Assembly: GCF_019972155.1 (NCBI RefSeq)
Contig: NZ_BOVL01000010.1
Coordinates: 93,279-157,278 of the forward strand
Reading direction: 5' to 3'
DNA: 64,000 bases
From: Bradyrhizobium sp. RD5-C2
GTDB lineage: Bacteria; Pseudomonadota; Alphaproteobacteria; Rhizobiales; Xanthobacteraceae
Positions 8,536 through 17,107 of this stretch are shown here, piece by piece. The translations under genes and the position numbers were made by a program. The stretch's first letter is position 1. Every line of letters begins with the position of its first letter. The notes beneath the pieces were generated by a model that worked only from the letters and a program-made list of their open reading frames with translations, was not told the origin of the DNA and did not search any database.

Positions 8536-9686
8536 AGATCCTGGTTGCTCACAACAGGTATCAGGGCCGCGGCGGCGAGGACGTCGTGTTCGAAGCGGAA
8601 GTCGACCTGTTGCGCGACGCTGGACACATTGTCGAGACACTCACGGTCAGCAATGATGCGATCAATACGCTTGCCGCGCGAATCGCGACGACGCTGTCGA
8701 TCGCCGACAATGCGGAGGGCAAGGGGGCCATGGCGGAGGCGATCGACCGCTTTCGTCCCGACGTCGTGCACGTACACAATTTTTTCCCGCTGCTCTCGCC
8801 CGCCGTGTTCGATGTCTGCCGGCAGAGGCGCGTGCCTGCGGTGGTGACGCTGCACAATTATCGCAGCATCTGCACCGGCGGCATGCTGCTGCGCGACGGC
8901 CGCATCTGCCACAAATGCCTGGACCGCGGCCATCTCTGGGGCGTCGTGCACCGCTGCTACCGCGGATCGCTGCCGGGCTCGCTGGCCTCGGCCTACATGA
9001 TCGCGCGGCACCAGCGCCGTGGCACCTGGACGCGTCCCGGCCTGCGCCTGATCGCGCTGACGCAGTTTGCCCGAACGCTGTTCACGCAGGCCGGCTTCGA
9101 CCCAGGCCGGATCGACGTGAAGCCGAACTTCATGGCCGATCCGGGGGCGCCCGATCCGGCCATGTCACGCACAGGGCTGCTCTATGTCGGACGGCTGAGC
9201 CGCGAGAAGGGCGTTGGCGTGTTGCTCGACGCTGTTGCCGGGACCGGCGTACCGTTGCGGATCGTGGGCGAGGGACCGGAGCGCGCTGCGCTGGAGGCTC
9301 GGGCGCCCGCCAATGCCAGGTTTCTCGGCGCGCTCGCGCGCGCTGACGTGCTGCGGGAAATGGCGAGTGCCCGGGCGTTGGTCGTGCCGTCGCTCTGGTA
9401 CGAGGGATTTCCGATGGTCGTGGTCGAGGCTTTCGCGCAGGGGACGCCGGTGATCGCATCCGAGATCGGCGGACTTGCCGAGGTGGTGAGCGCCGGCAAG
9501 ACCGGCGCATTGGTGCCGCCGGGCGATGCGGCCGGGCTCAGACAGCGGATTGTCGAGCTTCTGGACGCGCCCAATCGCGCAACGGCATGGGGGCAGGCTG
9601 CACGGGCCGCCTATCTCGAGCGCTACGCCCCGGATGAGAATCTGCGGCTGCTCGAGGCCATCTATGCGCGCGCCGCCGCCGGATGA
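8532..9686 (+). CDS. Glycosyltransferase family 4
   Basis: A 384-residue GT-B retaining glycosyltransferase. The N-terminal domain begins KILVAHNRYQGRGGEDVVF; a cysteine cluster around residues 114-136 (CTGG, then CHKC, then RC) is typical of this GT4 subgroup. The donor domain shows LYVGRLSREKGVGVLLDA, the RIVGEGPE loop and the catalytic E-x7-E region in YEGFPMVVVEAFAQGTPV near residue 290. It starts with GTG at 8532, overlapping the stop of the heparinase-like gene by four bases, so it is the third gene of a coupled block. Acceptor and donor sugars cannot be deduced. Confidence 0.88.
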   Translation: MKILVAHNRYQGRGGEDVVFEAEVDLLRDAGHIVETLTVSNDAINTLAARIATTLSIADNAEGKGAMAEAIDRFRPDVVHVHNFFPLLSPAVFDVCRQRRVPAVVTLHNYRSICTGGMLLRDGRICHKCLDRGHLWGVVHRCYRGSLPGSLASAYMIARHQRRGTWTRPGLRLIALTQFARTLFTQAGFDPGRIDVKPNFMADPGAPDPAMSRTGLLYVGRLSREKGVGVLLDAVAGTGVPLRIVGEGPERAALEARAPANARFLGALARADVLREMASARALVVPSLWYEGFPMVVVEAFAQGTPVIASEIGGLAEVVSAGKTGALVPPGDAAGLRQRIVELLDAPNRATAWGQAARAAYLERYAPDENLRLLEAIYARAAAG

Positions 9687-10349
9687 TCGTCGCCGACGGT
9701 TATCTCGCCCATGATCGGGCGCCGTTGCGGCACTCTGCCCCTAACGGATTGCGGCGAATCTGATGTTAATTTGTTATATCAAACGCTCGATCTGGCTCCT
9801 CTCCGGCTCTGGCGGGGCGGCCCAATTGCTCCGATTCTGCGATCGATTCCCCGGTTTTCGCCCGCCTGGCGCTCGTGGCCTGCAACCAGAACCCGGCATA
9901 ACGCCGCTCCACTTGCCGGCCGGTTGTGAAGTTTGACGCTTTTTTGCAAAAGCTCTCGCGCGACGCAGAAATATTTTTTCAGATCGGAAAATCGCGCCGA
10001 AGCGCGCGCAATGGCTGCGAAATTCCGCGCTCCGGCGCCATCGGGGGACCCGATGAAACCCCGTATAATCACTATCCTTTTTTGCGCCGCGGCTAACATT
10101 TGTGAGCGGTCCGCGTCGAATGTTAGTGCGTATCCGAAATGGCGCTAAGTCTCACATAAGTCTCAGGGAACCAGAGGTTAATGGCGCATTGCTGATTGAC
10201 ACTCCGGTATTGCGGACTTAACAATGGACTTAACAAGTTCGTAACGTGTGTCCACATTTGAGCTGCGTCGCAACAAACCAGTTGTGGATCAACAGCTTAC
10301 GTGCGGGCGAGCGGCTTGAATCCTCGTATCCCAAGCAGGGGCTACAACG
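9687..10349 (+). promoter_or_regulatory. Long repeat-rich leader region of the first RTX gene
   Basis: There is no credible gene in these 663 bases. The half nearest the RTX gene is unusually structured. CTAACATT at 10093-10100 and AATGTTAG at 10119-10126 form a perfect 8-base inverted repeat with an 18-base spacer. TAAGTCTCA occurs at 10146-10154 and 10157-10165, and GGACTTAACAA at 10214-10224 and 10226-10236, both as direct repeats about one helical turn apart. Another ATGTTA lies at 9763-9768. This suggests several regulator sites ahead of a controlled secreted-protein gene. Short open frames here (for example 9711-9929) lack ribosome sites and family-like sequence. Confidence 0.5.
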
Positions 10350-11792
10350 ATGGCGACTTACAATCTCGACCAGACTGACCTCAAACATGCGATCAACTCC
10401 ACGATCGATCACGCGACCCAGCAACAGATTCTTGACTATCTGATCAACGCAGGCATCGGGTACACCAGCCCGGATGACGGCAGCACGATCCCGGTGCAAG
10501 TGGGCGCCGGCATCAGCAACCCCGACCCGAACGCCAACGTTCTCATCGAAACCAACCCGGATAACACTGTTAACACTGACGCCAGCCTGAAGGCGATCAT
10601 CGAGGCGACCAACCAGGACGTCACGCTGACGGTGAACGGCAGCACCCCGGTGCTGGTCGCGTCCGGCAACGGCAACGATCAGATCTTCATCAACAACACC
10701 GGTGACACCACGGTTCTCGCCGGCAACGGCAACGACACGATCTTCGGTGGCGCGGGTCACGACTCGCTCTCCGGCGGCAACGGCGACGACGTCCTGATCG
10801 ACAACGTTTCCGGTCACAGCACGCTCGATGGCGGCAAGGGCGATGATCTGCTGTCCGGCATCGGTGCCGACACCCTGATCGGTGGCTCCGGCAACGATAC
10901 GCTTTACGGCGGCAGCTCGTCGACCCTGTTGGGTGGCAGCGGCAACGACGTGCTGGTGTCCGGCAGCACTGCCGGTAATTCCAGCATCCTGCTTGGCGGC
11001 ACGGGCAACGACGCGCTGTACGGCGGTGCCGGCAACGACCGCCTGTTCGGCGGCGACGGCAACGATACGCTGACCGGCGGTTCGGGCAACCAGATTCTCG
11101 ACGGCGGCAAGGGCAACGACGTCCTGATCGGCGGTTCGGGTAACAACGAGCTGTTCGGCGGTGCCGGCAACGATGCGCTCTATTCGAACTCGGATGCGTC
11201 GCACGGCTCGATCCTCGACGGCGGTGCCGGCAACGACTCGCTGTATGGCGGTGCGGGTGCCGACACCCTGTACGGCGGCGCCGGCAACGACCTGCTGGTC
11301 GGCGGTACCGGCACCGTTGCCGAGTACGGCGGCGCCGGCAAGGACGTGCTCTACTCGGGCAGCGATGCGTCGCATGCGACGAAGCTGTTTGGCGGTGACG
11401 GCAACGACTCGCTCTATGGCGGTGCCGGCAACGACACGCTGTATGGCGGCTCCGGCAGCGATACGCTGGTCGCCGGTTCGGGCACGCAGACGCTGTTCGG
11501 CGGCGGCGGCAACGACTCGTTCGTTGGCTCCGCCACTGGTACGGCCTCGATGGTTGGCGGCTCTGGTCAGGACTACTTCTACCTGTCCAACCTCCACAGC
11601 AGCGACACCATCGACGGTGGTGCCGGCAGCAAGGACTCGCTGACCTTCCTGGATCACGCCTCGACCGATGTGACCGGCATCACCGCGGGCAAGGACGGTT
11701 CGCTGGACGTCAACTTCAGCAACGGCCAGGTGACCCAGATCAGCAACATCGAATACCTGATCTTCAACGATGGTCACTCGACCAAGCTGTAA
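10350..11792 (+). CDS. RTX calcium-binding repeat protein 1 (type I secretion substrate)
   Basis: A 480-residue acidic, glycine- and aspartate-rich protein. Residues 1 to about 105 are a non-repeat module shared with the second RTX protein (QQQILDYLINAGIGYTSPDD, SNPDPNANVLIET). Residues about 110 to 400 are RTX nonapeptides of the form GGAGNDTLYGG, which bind calcium and fold after export. The last 80 residues (YFYLSN, DTIDGGAG, LTFLDHASTDV, IEYLIFNDG) are the likely uncleaved C-terminal secretion region. There is no N-terminal signal peptide and no cysteine is apparent, both normal for type I substrates. The start ATG follows CTACAACG without a strong ribosome site. A terminator follows at 11837. 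A structural or matrix role is more likely than a toxin, since no enzymatic domain is present. Confidence 0.9.
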   Translation: MATYNLDQTDLKHAINSTIDHATQQQILDYLINAGIGYTSPDDGSTIPVQVGAGISNPDPNANVLIETNPDNTVNTDASLKAIIEATNQDVTLTVNGSTPVLVASGNGNDQIFINNTGDTTVLAGNGNDTIFGGAGHDSLSGGNGDDVLIDNVSGHSTLDGGKGDDLLSGIGADTLIGGSGNDTLYGGSSSTLLGGSGNDVLVSGSTAGNSSILLGGTGNDALYGGAGNDRLFGGDGNDTLTGGSGNQILDGGKGNDVLIGGSGNNELFGGAGNDALYSNSDASHGSILDGGAGNDSLYGGAGADTLYGGAGNDLLVGGTGTVAEYGGAGKDVLYSGSDASHATKLFGGDGNDSLYGGAGNDTLYGGSGSDTLVAGSGTQTLFGGGGNDSFVGSATGTASMVGGSGQDYFYLSNLHSSDTIDGGAGSKDSLTFLDHASTDVTGITAGKDGSLDVNFSNGQVTQISNIEYLIFNDGHSTKL

Positions 11793-11836
11793 GATCCCAA
11801 ACCTGAACTAAGATCTCAGGTCCGCACTAAACGAAG

Positions 11837-11872
11837 GCGCCGCCTCAACCCTGGTTGAGGCGGCGCTTTTTT
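11837..11872 (+). terminator. Rho-independent terminator after RTX gene 1
   Basis: GCGCCGCCTCAACC at 11837-11850 pairs perfectly with GGTTGAGGCGGCGC at 11853-11866 and is followed by six T residues at 11867-11872. The 14-base stem and U-tract make this a strong intrinsic terminator 44 bases after the RTX1 stop. A nearly identical hairpin ends the second RTX gene. Confidence 0.9.
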
Positions 11873-12006
11873 ACGATTACAGGTGGTGTTATGAAGCGTC
11901 GTCTGATAATGTCGCAGTGTTGCTGCCTGCTCCAATTGTGAATCATCGAGATCATTTGAGTATTTGCTTGGCGGTGATGTAGCGCGTCGAAGCAGGGGCT
12001 TGATCG

Positions 12007-13719
12007 ATGGTGACGCAAAACCTGAACCAGACGCAGCTCAAGGCAGCGCTTAGCTCGATCGATCACGCAAGCCGGCAACAGATTCTCGACTATCTGATCA
12101 GCGCGGGGATCGGTTACACCAGCCCGGATGACGGCGCGACGATCCCGGTCGAGGTCGGCGCCGGGATCAGCAACCCGGATCCGAACGCCAATGTTCTGAT
12201 CGAAACCAACGCCAACAATACGATCAAGCTTGACGCCAAGCTGAAGGCGATCATCGAAGCCACCAGGAGCGACGTGACGCTGACCGTGAACGGCGCCGCC
12301 CCGGTGGTGGTCGCGACCAGCGACGGCAACGACGATATCACCATCAACAACAACCGCGGTACGACGGTTCTTGCCGGGGCCGGCAACGACACGGTGTACG
12401 GTGGCGGCGTGGGCCACACCCAGATTTACGGCGACGCCGGCAACGACTGGCTTTATGGCAGTGACTGGTCGGATCTGCACGGCGGTAGCGGCAACGATAC
12501 TCTGCTGTCCGGCAGCTCGCTGGACTCACTGGACCGGATCAACACGCTGGACGGCGGTAGCGGCAACGACCTGCTGTTCGGTGGCTGGGGCAATGATCGC
12601 CTGTATGGTGGCGCCGGTGACGACTGGTTGAGCGGGGGTTTCTACAACGAGACTCTCGACGGCGGCGCGGGCAATGACACGCTGGTCGCCGGCGTATACA
12701 GCGATCAGCTCTACGGCGGCGCCGGCGACGACCTGCTCTACGCGAATTTGTTTGCGTGGTACGGCTCGTTTCTGTCGGGCGGTGACGGCAACGACACGCT
12801 GGACGGTGGTGCCAGTGGCGTTGCCGACACGCTGGATGGCGGCGCCGGCGACGACCTGCTGAAGGGCGGCATCAGGACCGCTGCGGAGTACGGTGGCAGC
12901 GGTAACGACCTTCTCTATTCAGGCTCCGGTGCGACGTTCGGGACGCTGCTCGACGGCGGTGCAGGTGACGACACGCTGGTTGCCGGTGCGGGGTATAACC
13001 CTAAGGATATCGGTTCCGACACGCTGGACGGCGGTAGCGGCAACGACCTGCTGATCGGCGCTGCCGGGACTGTTGCGGAGTATGGTGGCAGCGGTAACGA
13101 TGCGCTCTACTCGTACTCCGATGCGTCGCACGGCACGATCCTCGACGGCGGTGCGGGCAACGACTCGCTGTATGGCGGTGCGGGTTCGGACACCATGTAC
13201 GGCGGTGCCGGTAACGACCTGCTGGTGGGCGGCACCGGCACTGTTGCCGAGTATGGCGGCAGTGGTAACGACATCCTCTACTCGGGCAGCTTTGCCTCGC
13301 ATGCGACCTCGCTCTACGGCGGCGACGGCAACGACTCGCTCTATGGCGGCGCCGGCAACGACACGCTGCATGGCGGCTCCGGCCACGACACGATGGTCGC
13401 CGGCTCGGGTACGCAGACGCTGATCGGCGGCAATGGTGGTTCGTCGTTCGTCGGCTCCGCCACCGGTGCGGCGTCGATGGTCGGCGGCTCGGGTCAGGAC
13501 TATTTCTATTTGTCCAACGCGACCAGCAAGGACACCATCGACGGCGGCGGCGGCAGCAAGGACTCGCTGACCTTCCTGGATCACGCCTCGACTGACGTGA
13601 CCAATATCGCCGCGGGCAAGGACGGTTCTCTGGACATCAACTTCAGCAATGGCCAGGTGACCCAGATCAACAACATCGAATACCTGATCTTCAACGATGG
13701 TCAATGGACCAGGCTGTAG
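12007..13719 (+). CDS. RTX calcium-binding repeat protein 2 (paralogue of RTX protein 1)
   Basis: A 570-residue paralogue of the preceding gene with the same three-part build: an N-terminal module (residues 1 to about 105), a longer RTX region (about 110 to 490) and an 80-residue C-terminal secretion region. The extra length is in the repeat region, where the unit VAEYGGSGND followed by LYS and an SHxT-type loop occurs three times. The last 243 bases (13477-13719) are collinear and nearly identical with 11550-11792 of RTX1, pointing to recent duplication or gene conversion. It has its own leader (11873-12006) and its own terminator, so the pair need not be expressed together. Calcium-dependent folding after export is expected from the family; the role is inferred from context. 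Confidence 0.9.
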   Translation: MVTQNLNQTQLKAALSSIDHASRQQILDYLISAGIGYTSPDDGATIPVEVGAGISNPDPNANVLIETNANNTIKLDAKLKAIIEATRSDVTLTVNGAAPVVVATSDGNDDITINNNRGTTVLAGAGNDTVYGGGVGHTQIYGDAGNDWLYGSDWSDLHGGSGNDTLLSGSSLDSLDRINTLDGGSGNDLLFGGWGNDRLYGGAGDDWLSGGFYNETLDGGAGNDTLVAGVYSDQLYGGAGDDLLYANLFAWYGSFLSGGDGNDTLDGGASGVADTLDGGAGDDLLKGGIRTAAEYGGSGNDLLYSGSGATFGTLLDGGAGDDTLVAGAGYNPKDIGSDTLDGGSGNDLLIGAAGTVAEYGGSGNDALYSYSDASHGTILDGGAGNDSLYGGAGSDTMYGGAGNDLLVGGTGTVAEYGGSGNDILYSGSFASHATSLYGGDGNDSLYGGAGNDTLHGGSGHDTMVAGSGTQTLIGGNGGSSFVGSATGAASMVGGSGQDYFYLSNATSKDTIDGGGGSKDSLTFLDHASTDVTNIAAGKDGSLDINFSNGQVTQINNIEYLIFNDGQWTRL

Positions 13720-13744
13720 GATCCCAGGTTTGCATCAAGCGAAG

Positions 13745-13780
13745 GCGCCGTCTCAACCCGGTTGAGGCGGCGCTCTTCTT
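13745..13780 (+). terminator. Rho-independent terminator after RTX gene 2
   Basis: GCGCCGTCTCAACC at 13745-13758 pairs with GGTTGAGGCGGCGC at 13760-13773 (one G-T pair; the central bases form the loop), followed by the pyrimidine tract TCTTCTT. It is a duplicate of the terminator at 11837 with one C-to-T change in the left arm, showing that the RTX duplication included the 3' flank. Confidence 0.85.
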
Positions 13781-14047
13781 GCGTACGAATGTGATAATCG
13801 GAACTTTGTCGACCGATCCGCGTCGAATCTGCCTGTCTCCATCACAAGTTCCGCTTCGGGCATTTTTGCCAACGAATGTTAGAAGTTAGTTCGTCACATT
13901 CGGACCACGTAGCTTTTGTAAAGGCGTGTGGCTCGCTCGACTGAGTGATGCCGTGCCGTGGTTTCCGCGGCGCCGGCAAGCTTTGGTCAAGGCGAACGAT
14001 CGCTGCAGAAATCAGCCGCTTAATGCGCGAACCGCGGAGCTCTCGAA
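13781..14047 (+). promoter_or_regulatory. Intergenic region upstream of methyltransferase-like gene
   Basis: No gene is seen between the RTX2 terminator and the TTG start at 14048. The region holds AATGTTAG at 13875-13882 closely followed by GTTAG, and a CCGCGTCGAAT stretch at 13818-13828 that also occurs beside the inverted repeat upstream of RTX1 (10111-10121), so part of the RTX1 control region may be duplicated here. The ribosome site GGAG at 14036-14039 belongs to the next gene. Confidence 0.35.
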
Positions 14048-14677
14048 TTGGCCAAGAAGAAACTGCTGAACGCCGGCGCTGGAACGACGGTTGCCAAGCG
14101 GATCCAGCCGCTCCTGACGTCGCATGAGTGGGAGGAGGTTCGCCTCGATGTCGACGGCAGCGTGAACCCGGACATCGTCGGCTCGATCACCGACCTCGCC
14201 AAGCTGTGCCGGCCGGCCTCGTTCGACGCGATCTGGTGTTCTCATTTGATGGAGCATCTCTATGCCCATGAGATACACCCCACATTCGTCCAGTTCCGCG
14301 AGGCTCTCAAGCCTGACGGATTCGCGCTGATCATGTCTCCCGACCTGGAGGCGGTGGCTCAGCACATGCTGACCCAGGGCCTCGGTGCGGTCGCCTATGT
14401 CTCGCCGGCCGGTCCGATCCGGCCACTGGATATGATCTACGGCCACTCCGGCGCGATCGAGCAGGGGCGCCACCATATGGCGCACAAGACCGGCTTTTCG
14501 TGCGATCGGATGGGAAATCTGCTGCTGAGTGCCGGATTCCCGACGGTCTCCGTTCGCAGCGGGAACTTCGAGGTCTGCGCGCTGGCGCTCATGCCGGAGG
14601 CCGAGGAGAGGCGGATCCGGCCTCAGCTCGAAGCCTGCGGCTTCGATTTCCGGGAGACGGTGATCGCCGCGCCATGA
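14048..14677 (+). CDS. Methyltransferase-like protein (class I SAM fold), TTG start
   Basis: A 209-residue protein opening with KKLLNAGAGTTVAKRI, a SAM-binding glycine loop, then RLDVDGSVNPDIVGSITDL (acidic residue after strand 2) and FDAIWCSHLMEHL (strand 4 region). EALKPDGFALIMSPD matches the strand-5 region. It therefore looks like a class I methyltransferase of the kind that accompanies glycan genes, substrate unknown. The start is TTG at 14048: GGAG lies eight bases upstream, and no ATG in frame precedes the glycine loop. It lies between the RTX genes and the type I exporter, so it may modify the secreted protein or the glycan, but this is only positional. Confidence 0.7.
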   Translation: MAKKKLLNAGAGTTVAKRIQPLLTSHEWEEVRLDVDGSVNPDIVGSITDLAKLCRPASFDAIWCSHLMEHLYAHEIHPTFVQFREALKPDGFALIMSPDLEAVAQHMLTQGLGAVAYVSPAGPIRPLDMIYGHSGAIEQGRHHMAHKTGFSCDRMGNLLLSAGFPTVSVRSGNFEVCALALMPEAEERRIRPQLEACGFDFRETVIAAP

Positions 14678-14872
14678 GTGTATATGTTAAATAATGTTAT
14701 AAGGTTGCGTGGTTAAAACCGCTGGTAACAATGGCCGGAACCGGCTTCCTTGCCTGTCCGACACATATCTTTTCGGAACCACGCGCTGAAAATGCTGCGT
14801 TAGCGAACTAACAGTGATAAGTTATAAATCGCTTGAAACCGGATCCTGCGCAGTCGAAACCTCGAGGCCTCC
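14678..14872 (+). promoter_or_regulatory. Promoter region of the type I secretion operon
   Basis: These 195 bases separate the methyltransferase-like gene from the exporter. Two ATGTTA hexamers sit ten bases apart at 14684-14689 and 14694-14699, and a further CTAACAGTG occurs at 14808-14816. No terminator-like hairpin was seen after the methyltransferase gene, so read-through into the exporter is possible. Confidence 0.35.
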
Positions 14873-17107
14873 ATGACCAAACACCTCTCGCTCGTCGGCG
14901 CACCTTCGGTGGAGGCGCTGCCACCCTCGGGTCTCGCCTGTCTCGTCATCGTGGCAAGACAGCATGGTTTGCATCTGACCCCGTCCCAGCTCATCCATGA
15001 CAATCTGTTGGGCGACCAGGAAGTCACGCTCGCCGAGCTTCTGAAGTGCGCGAATTCCTCGGGCATGACGGCAAAGGCCGTCACGCTGGACTGGAAGGGG
15101 CTGAGCCATCTCAAGCGGGCGCTGCCGGCAATCGTTCGCCTGCGTGATGGCAGCCACATGGTCTTGCTGCGCCTCGAAGGCGATGAAAACAGCACCCGGG
15201 TGGTCTTGCAGGATCCGAACGCGAGCGAGGATGCGCTGCTCGTCATCGACCAACCGCGCTTTGAGGACATCTGGTCGGGCGACGTCGTCATGGCCAAGCG
15301 CGACTACGAAATCTCCGACGAGACCCAGCCGTTCAGCCTGGGCTTTGTCGCCGCCCTCGTGTTCCGCGAGCGGCGCATCCTGCGCGACGTCGCGATCGCG
15401 GCGTTGATCCTTGGCTTGCTCGGCCTGGCGCCGATCATGTTCTGGCGGCTGCTCTCGGACAAGGTCATCTACTACAAGGCCTTCAACACGTTCTACGTGC
15501 TGTGCGTCACGATGCTGGTGATCATCGCGTTCGAGGCCGCGTTCTCGTTCCTGCGGCAGTACCTCGTCCAGCGCCTGACAGCACGTCTCGACGTCAAATT
15601 ATCGACCTATGTGTTCGATAAAGTGCTCAATCTGCCGATCGACTACTTCGAACAGAACCCTGTCGGCCTGATTTCCCGGGACATTCGCGAGGTGTTCCGG
15701 ATTCGCGGCTTCCTGACCGGGCAGTTGTTCGGGACCATCCTCGATTCGACAACGCTGATCTTCTTCCTGCCCGTCATGTTCTTCTTCAGTCCGATCATGA
15801 CGCTGATCGTGCTTTCCTTTGCGGCGCTGATCGTCACGTGGCTTGTCTTGATGCTGCCGATCTACCGGAAAAGGTCGACGGCAGTTCTCGCGGCTGAAGG
15901 CGCCCAGGGCGCATTCCTGATCCAGAGCCTGAACGGAATGAGAACGATCAAGTCTCTGGCGCTCGATTCACGTCAGCGGCACATGTGGGACGTGCTGGTT
16001 GCGCGCGTCGCCAACGCGCGTCTTGCGGAAGGCATGAGCGGAATTGCCATTCAGACGGTGGTACGTCCGCTGGAGCGGTTGGCGGTGAGCGCGCCCTATG
16101 CGCTCGGCGTCTACCTGGCGATAACGAGCGACGATCCGATGTACATTGGCGCGCTGTTCGCCTTTCTGATGCTGTCGCAGCGGGTCGCCGGCCCGCTGAT
16201 GCAGATGGCTCAACTCGTCAACCAGTATGACGAGGCGCGCACGGCTGTCGCGATCGTCGGCAAGCTGGTCAATCAGCCGGCCGAGGAGGGGCGCACCGGC
16301 CATGGCGTGAGGGTGCCGCTGAAGGGGTTGGTCGAATTCTCCGGTGTCACGTTCAAGTACAAGGGCGCCGTGTCGCCGGCGCTGAACAACATCTCCTTCG
16401 AGATCCCGCTCGGCACCACGCTCGGCGTGATGGGCAAGAGCGGCTCGGGCAAGACCACGATCACCCGGCTGTTGCAGCGCCTGCATTCCGACTATGGCGG
16501 GCTGATCAAGGTCGACGGCATCGATGTTCGCGAATACGATGTCGACCATCTCCGGCGCAATATCGGCGTCGTGCTGCAGGAGAACTTCCTGTTCAGCGGC
16601 ACGATCCGCGAGAATATTTCGGCGGCAAAACCGGATGCGACGTTCGACGACATCGTCAGGGCGGCGCGGCTGGCCGGTGCCGAGGAGTTCATCGACAAGC
16701 TGCCGCGCGGCTACGAGACCTATATCTACGAGGGATCGACCAATCTCTCCGGCGGCCAGCGCCAGCGCCTCGCGATCGCGCGCGCGCTGATCGTCAATCC
16801 GCCGATCCTGATCCTGGACGAAGCGACCAGCGCGCTCGATGCCGAGAGCGAGACGATCGTGAACGCGAACATCTCGCGGATCGCGCATGGGCGCACGCTG
16901 ATCATCATTTCGCACCGCCTGTCGTCGCTGACCAAGGCCGATGCGATTCTCGTGCTCAATCGCGGCGTGGTCAATGATATCGGTCGCCACGACGAGCTTC
17001 TGGAGCGAAACGATATCTACAGCTCGCTGTGGTACCAGCAGAATACGCACCTCGCGCCGACGGGTCGCAGCGACAAGAACTTCAGGAGTCCGACCCTTGT
17101 CTCCTAA
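14873..17107 (+). CDS. Type I secretion ABC exporter, HlyB family with C39-like domain
   Basis: A 744-residue inner-membrane exporter. Residues 1 to about 145 are a peptidase C39-like domain in which the catalytic cysteine position is serine (PPSGLACLVIVARQHG), while a histidine (GSHMVLL) and aspartate (LQDPNAS) remain. This fits the non-cleaving C39-like domains of RTX exporters, which bind substrate. Membrane segments span about 165-460 (ALILGLLGLAPIMFW, LCVTMLVIIAFEA, FFLPVMFFF and others). The ATPase domain has Walker A GKSGSGKTT near 520, signature LSGGQRQR near 625 and Walker B ILILDEATSALD near 645. It overlaps the HlyD gene by 11 bases. The two RTX proteins just upstream are its obvious substrates. 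No TolC-like partner is in the window. Confidence 0.93.
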   Translation: MTKHLSLVGAPSVEALPPSGLACLVIVARQHGLHLTPSQLIHDNLLGDQEVTLAELLKCANSSGMTAKAVTLDWKGLSHLKRALPAIVRLRDGSHMVLLRLEGDENSTRVVLQDPNASEDALLVIDQPRFEDIWSGDVVMAKRDYEISDETQPFSLGFVAALVFRERRILRDVAIAALILGLLGLAPIMFWRLLSDKVIYYKAFNTFYVLCVTMLVIIAFEAAFSFLRQYLVQRLTARLDVKLSTYVFDKVLNLPIDYFEQNPVGLISRDIREVFRIRGFLTGQLFGTILDSTTLIFFLPVMFFFSPIMTLIVLSFAALIVTWLVLMLPIYRKRSTAVLAAEGAQGAFLIQSLNGMRTIKSLALDSRQRHMWDVLVARVANARLAEGMSGIAIQTVVRPLERLAVSAPYALGVYLAITSDDPMYIGALFAFLMLSQRVAGPLMQMAQLVNQYDEARTAVAIVGKLVNQPAEEGRTGHGVRVPLKGLVEFSGVTFKYKGAVSPALNNISFEIPLGTTLGVMGKSGSGKTTITRLLQRLHSDYGGLIKVDGIDVREYDVDHLRRNIGVVLQENFLFSGTIRENISAAKPDATFDDIVRAARLAGAEEFIDKLPRGYETYIYEGSTNLSGGQRQRLAIARALIVNPPILILDEATSALDAESETIVNANISRIAHGRTLIIISHRLSSLTKADAILVLNRGVVNDIGRHDELLERNDIYSSLWYQQNTHLAPTGRSDKNFRSPTLVS

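Noticed and set aside
6205..8640. 811-codon minus-strand frame opposite the heparinase-like gene
   Set aside because: The plus-strand product has clear lyase motifs and overlaps its neighbours as an operon; the antisense product has none.
10731..11470. Possible CRISPR-like or satellite DNA repeats
   Set aside because: The spaced repetitions encode in-frame RTX nonapeptides, not identical repeats with unique spacers.
10230..11777. 515-codon minus-strand frame opposite RTX gene 1, with repetitive Val/Ala-rich product
   Set aside because: The repetition is only the mirror image of the RTX repeats; no ribosome site or family match. The same applies to 12919-13704.
10350..13719. RTX proteins as LapA-like giant adhesins cleaved by the BTLCP peptidase
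   Set aside because: They are only 480 and 570 residues, lack Ig-like repeats and a retention module, and show no TAAG/PAAG-type site near the N-terminus; kept only as a low-interest hypothesis.
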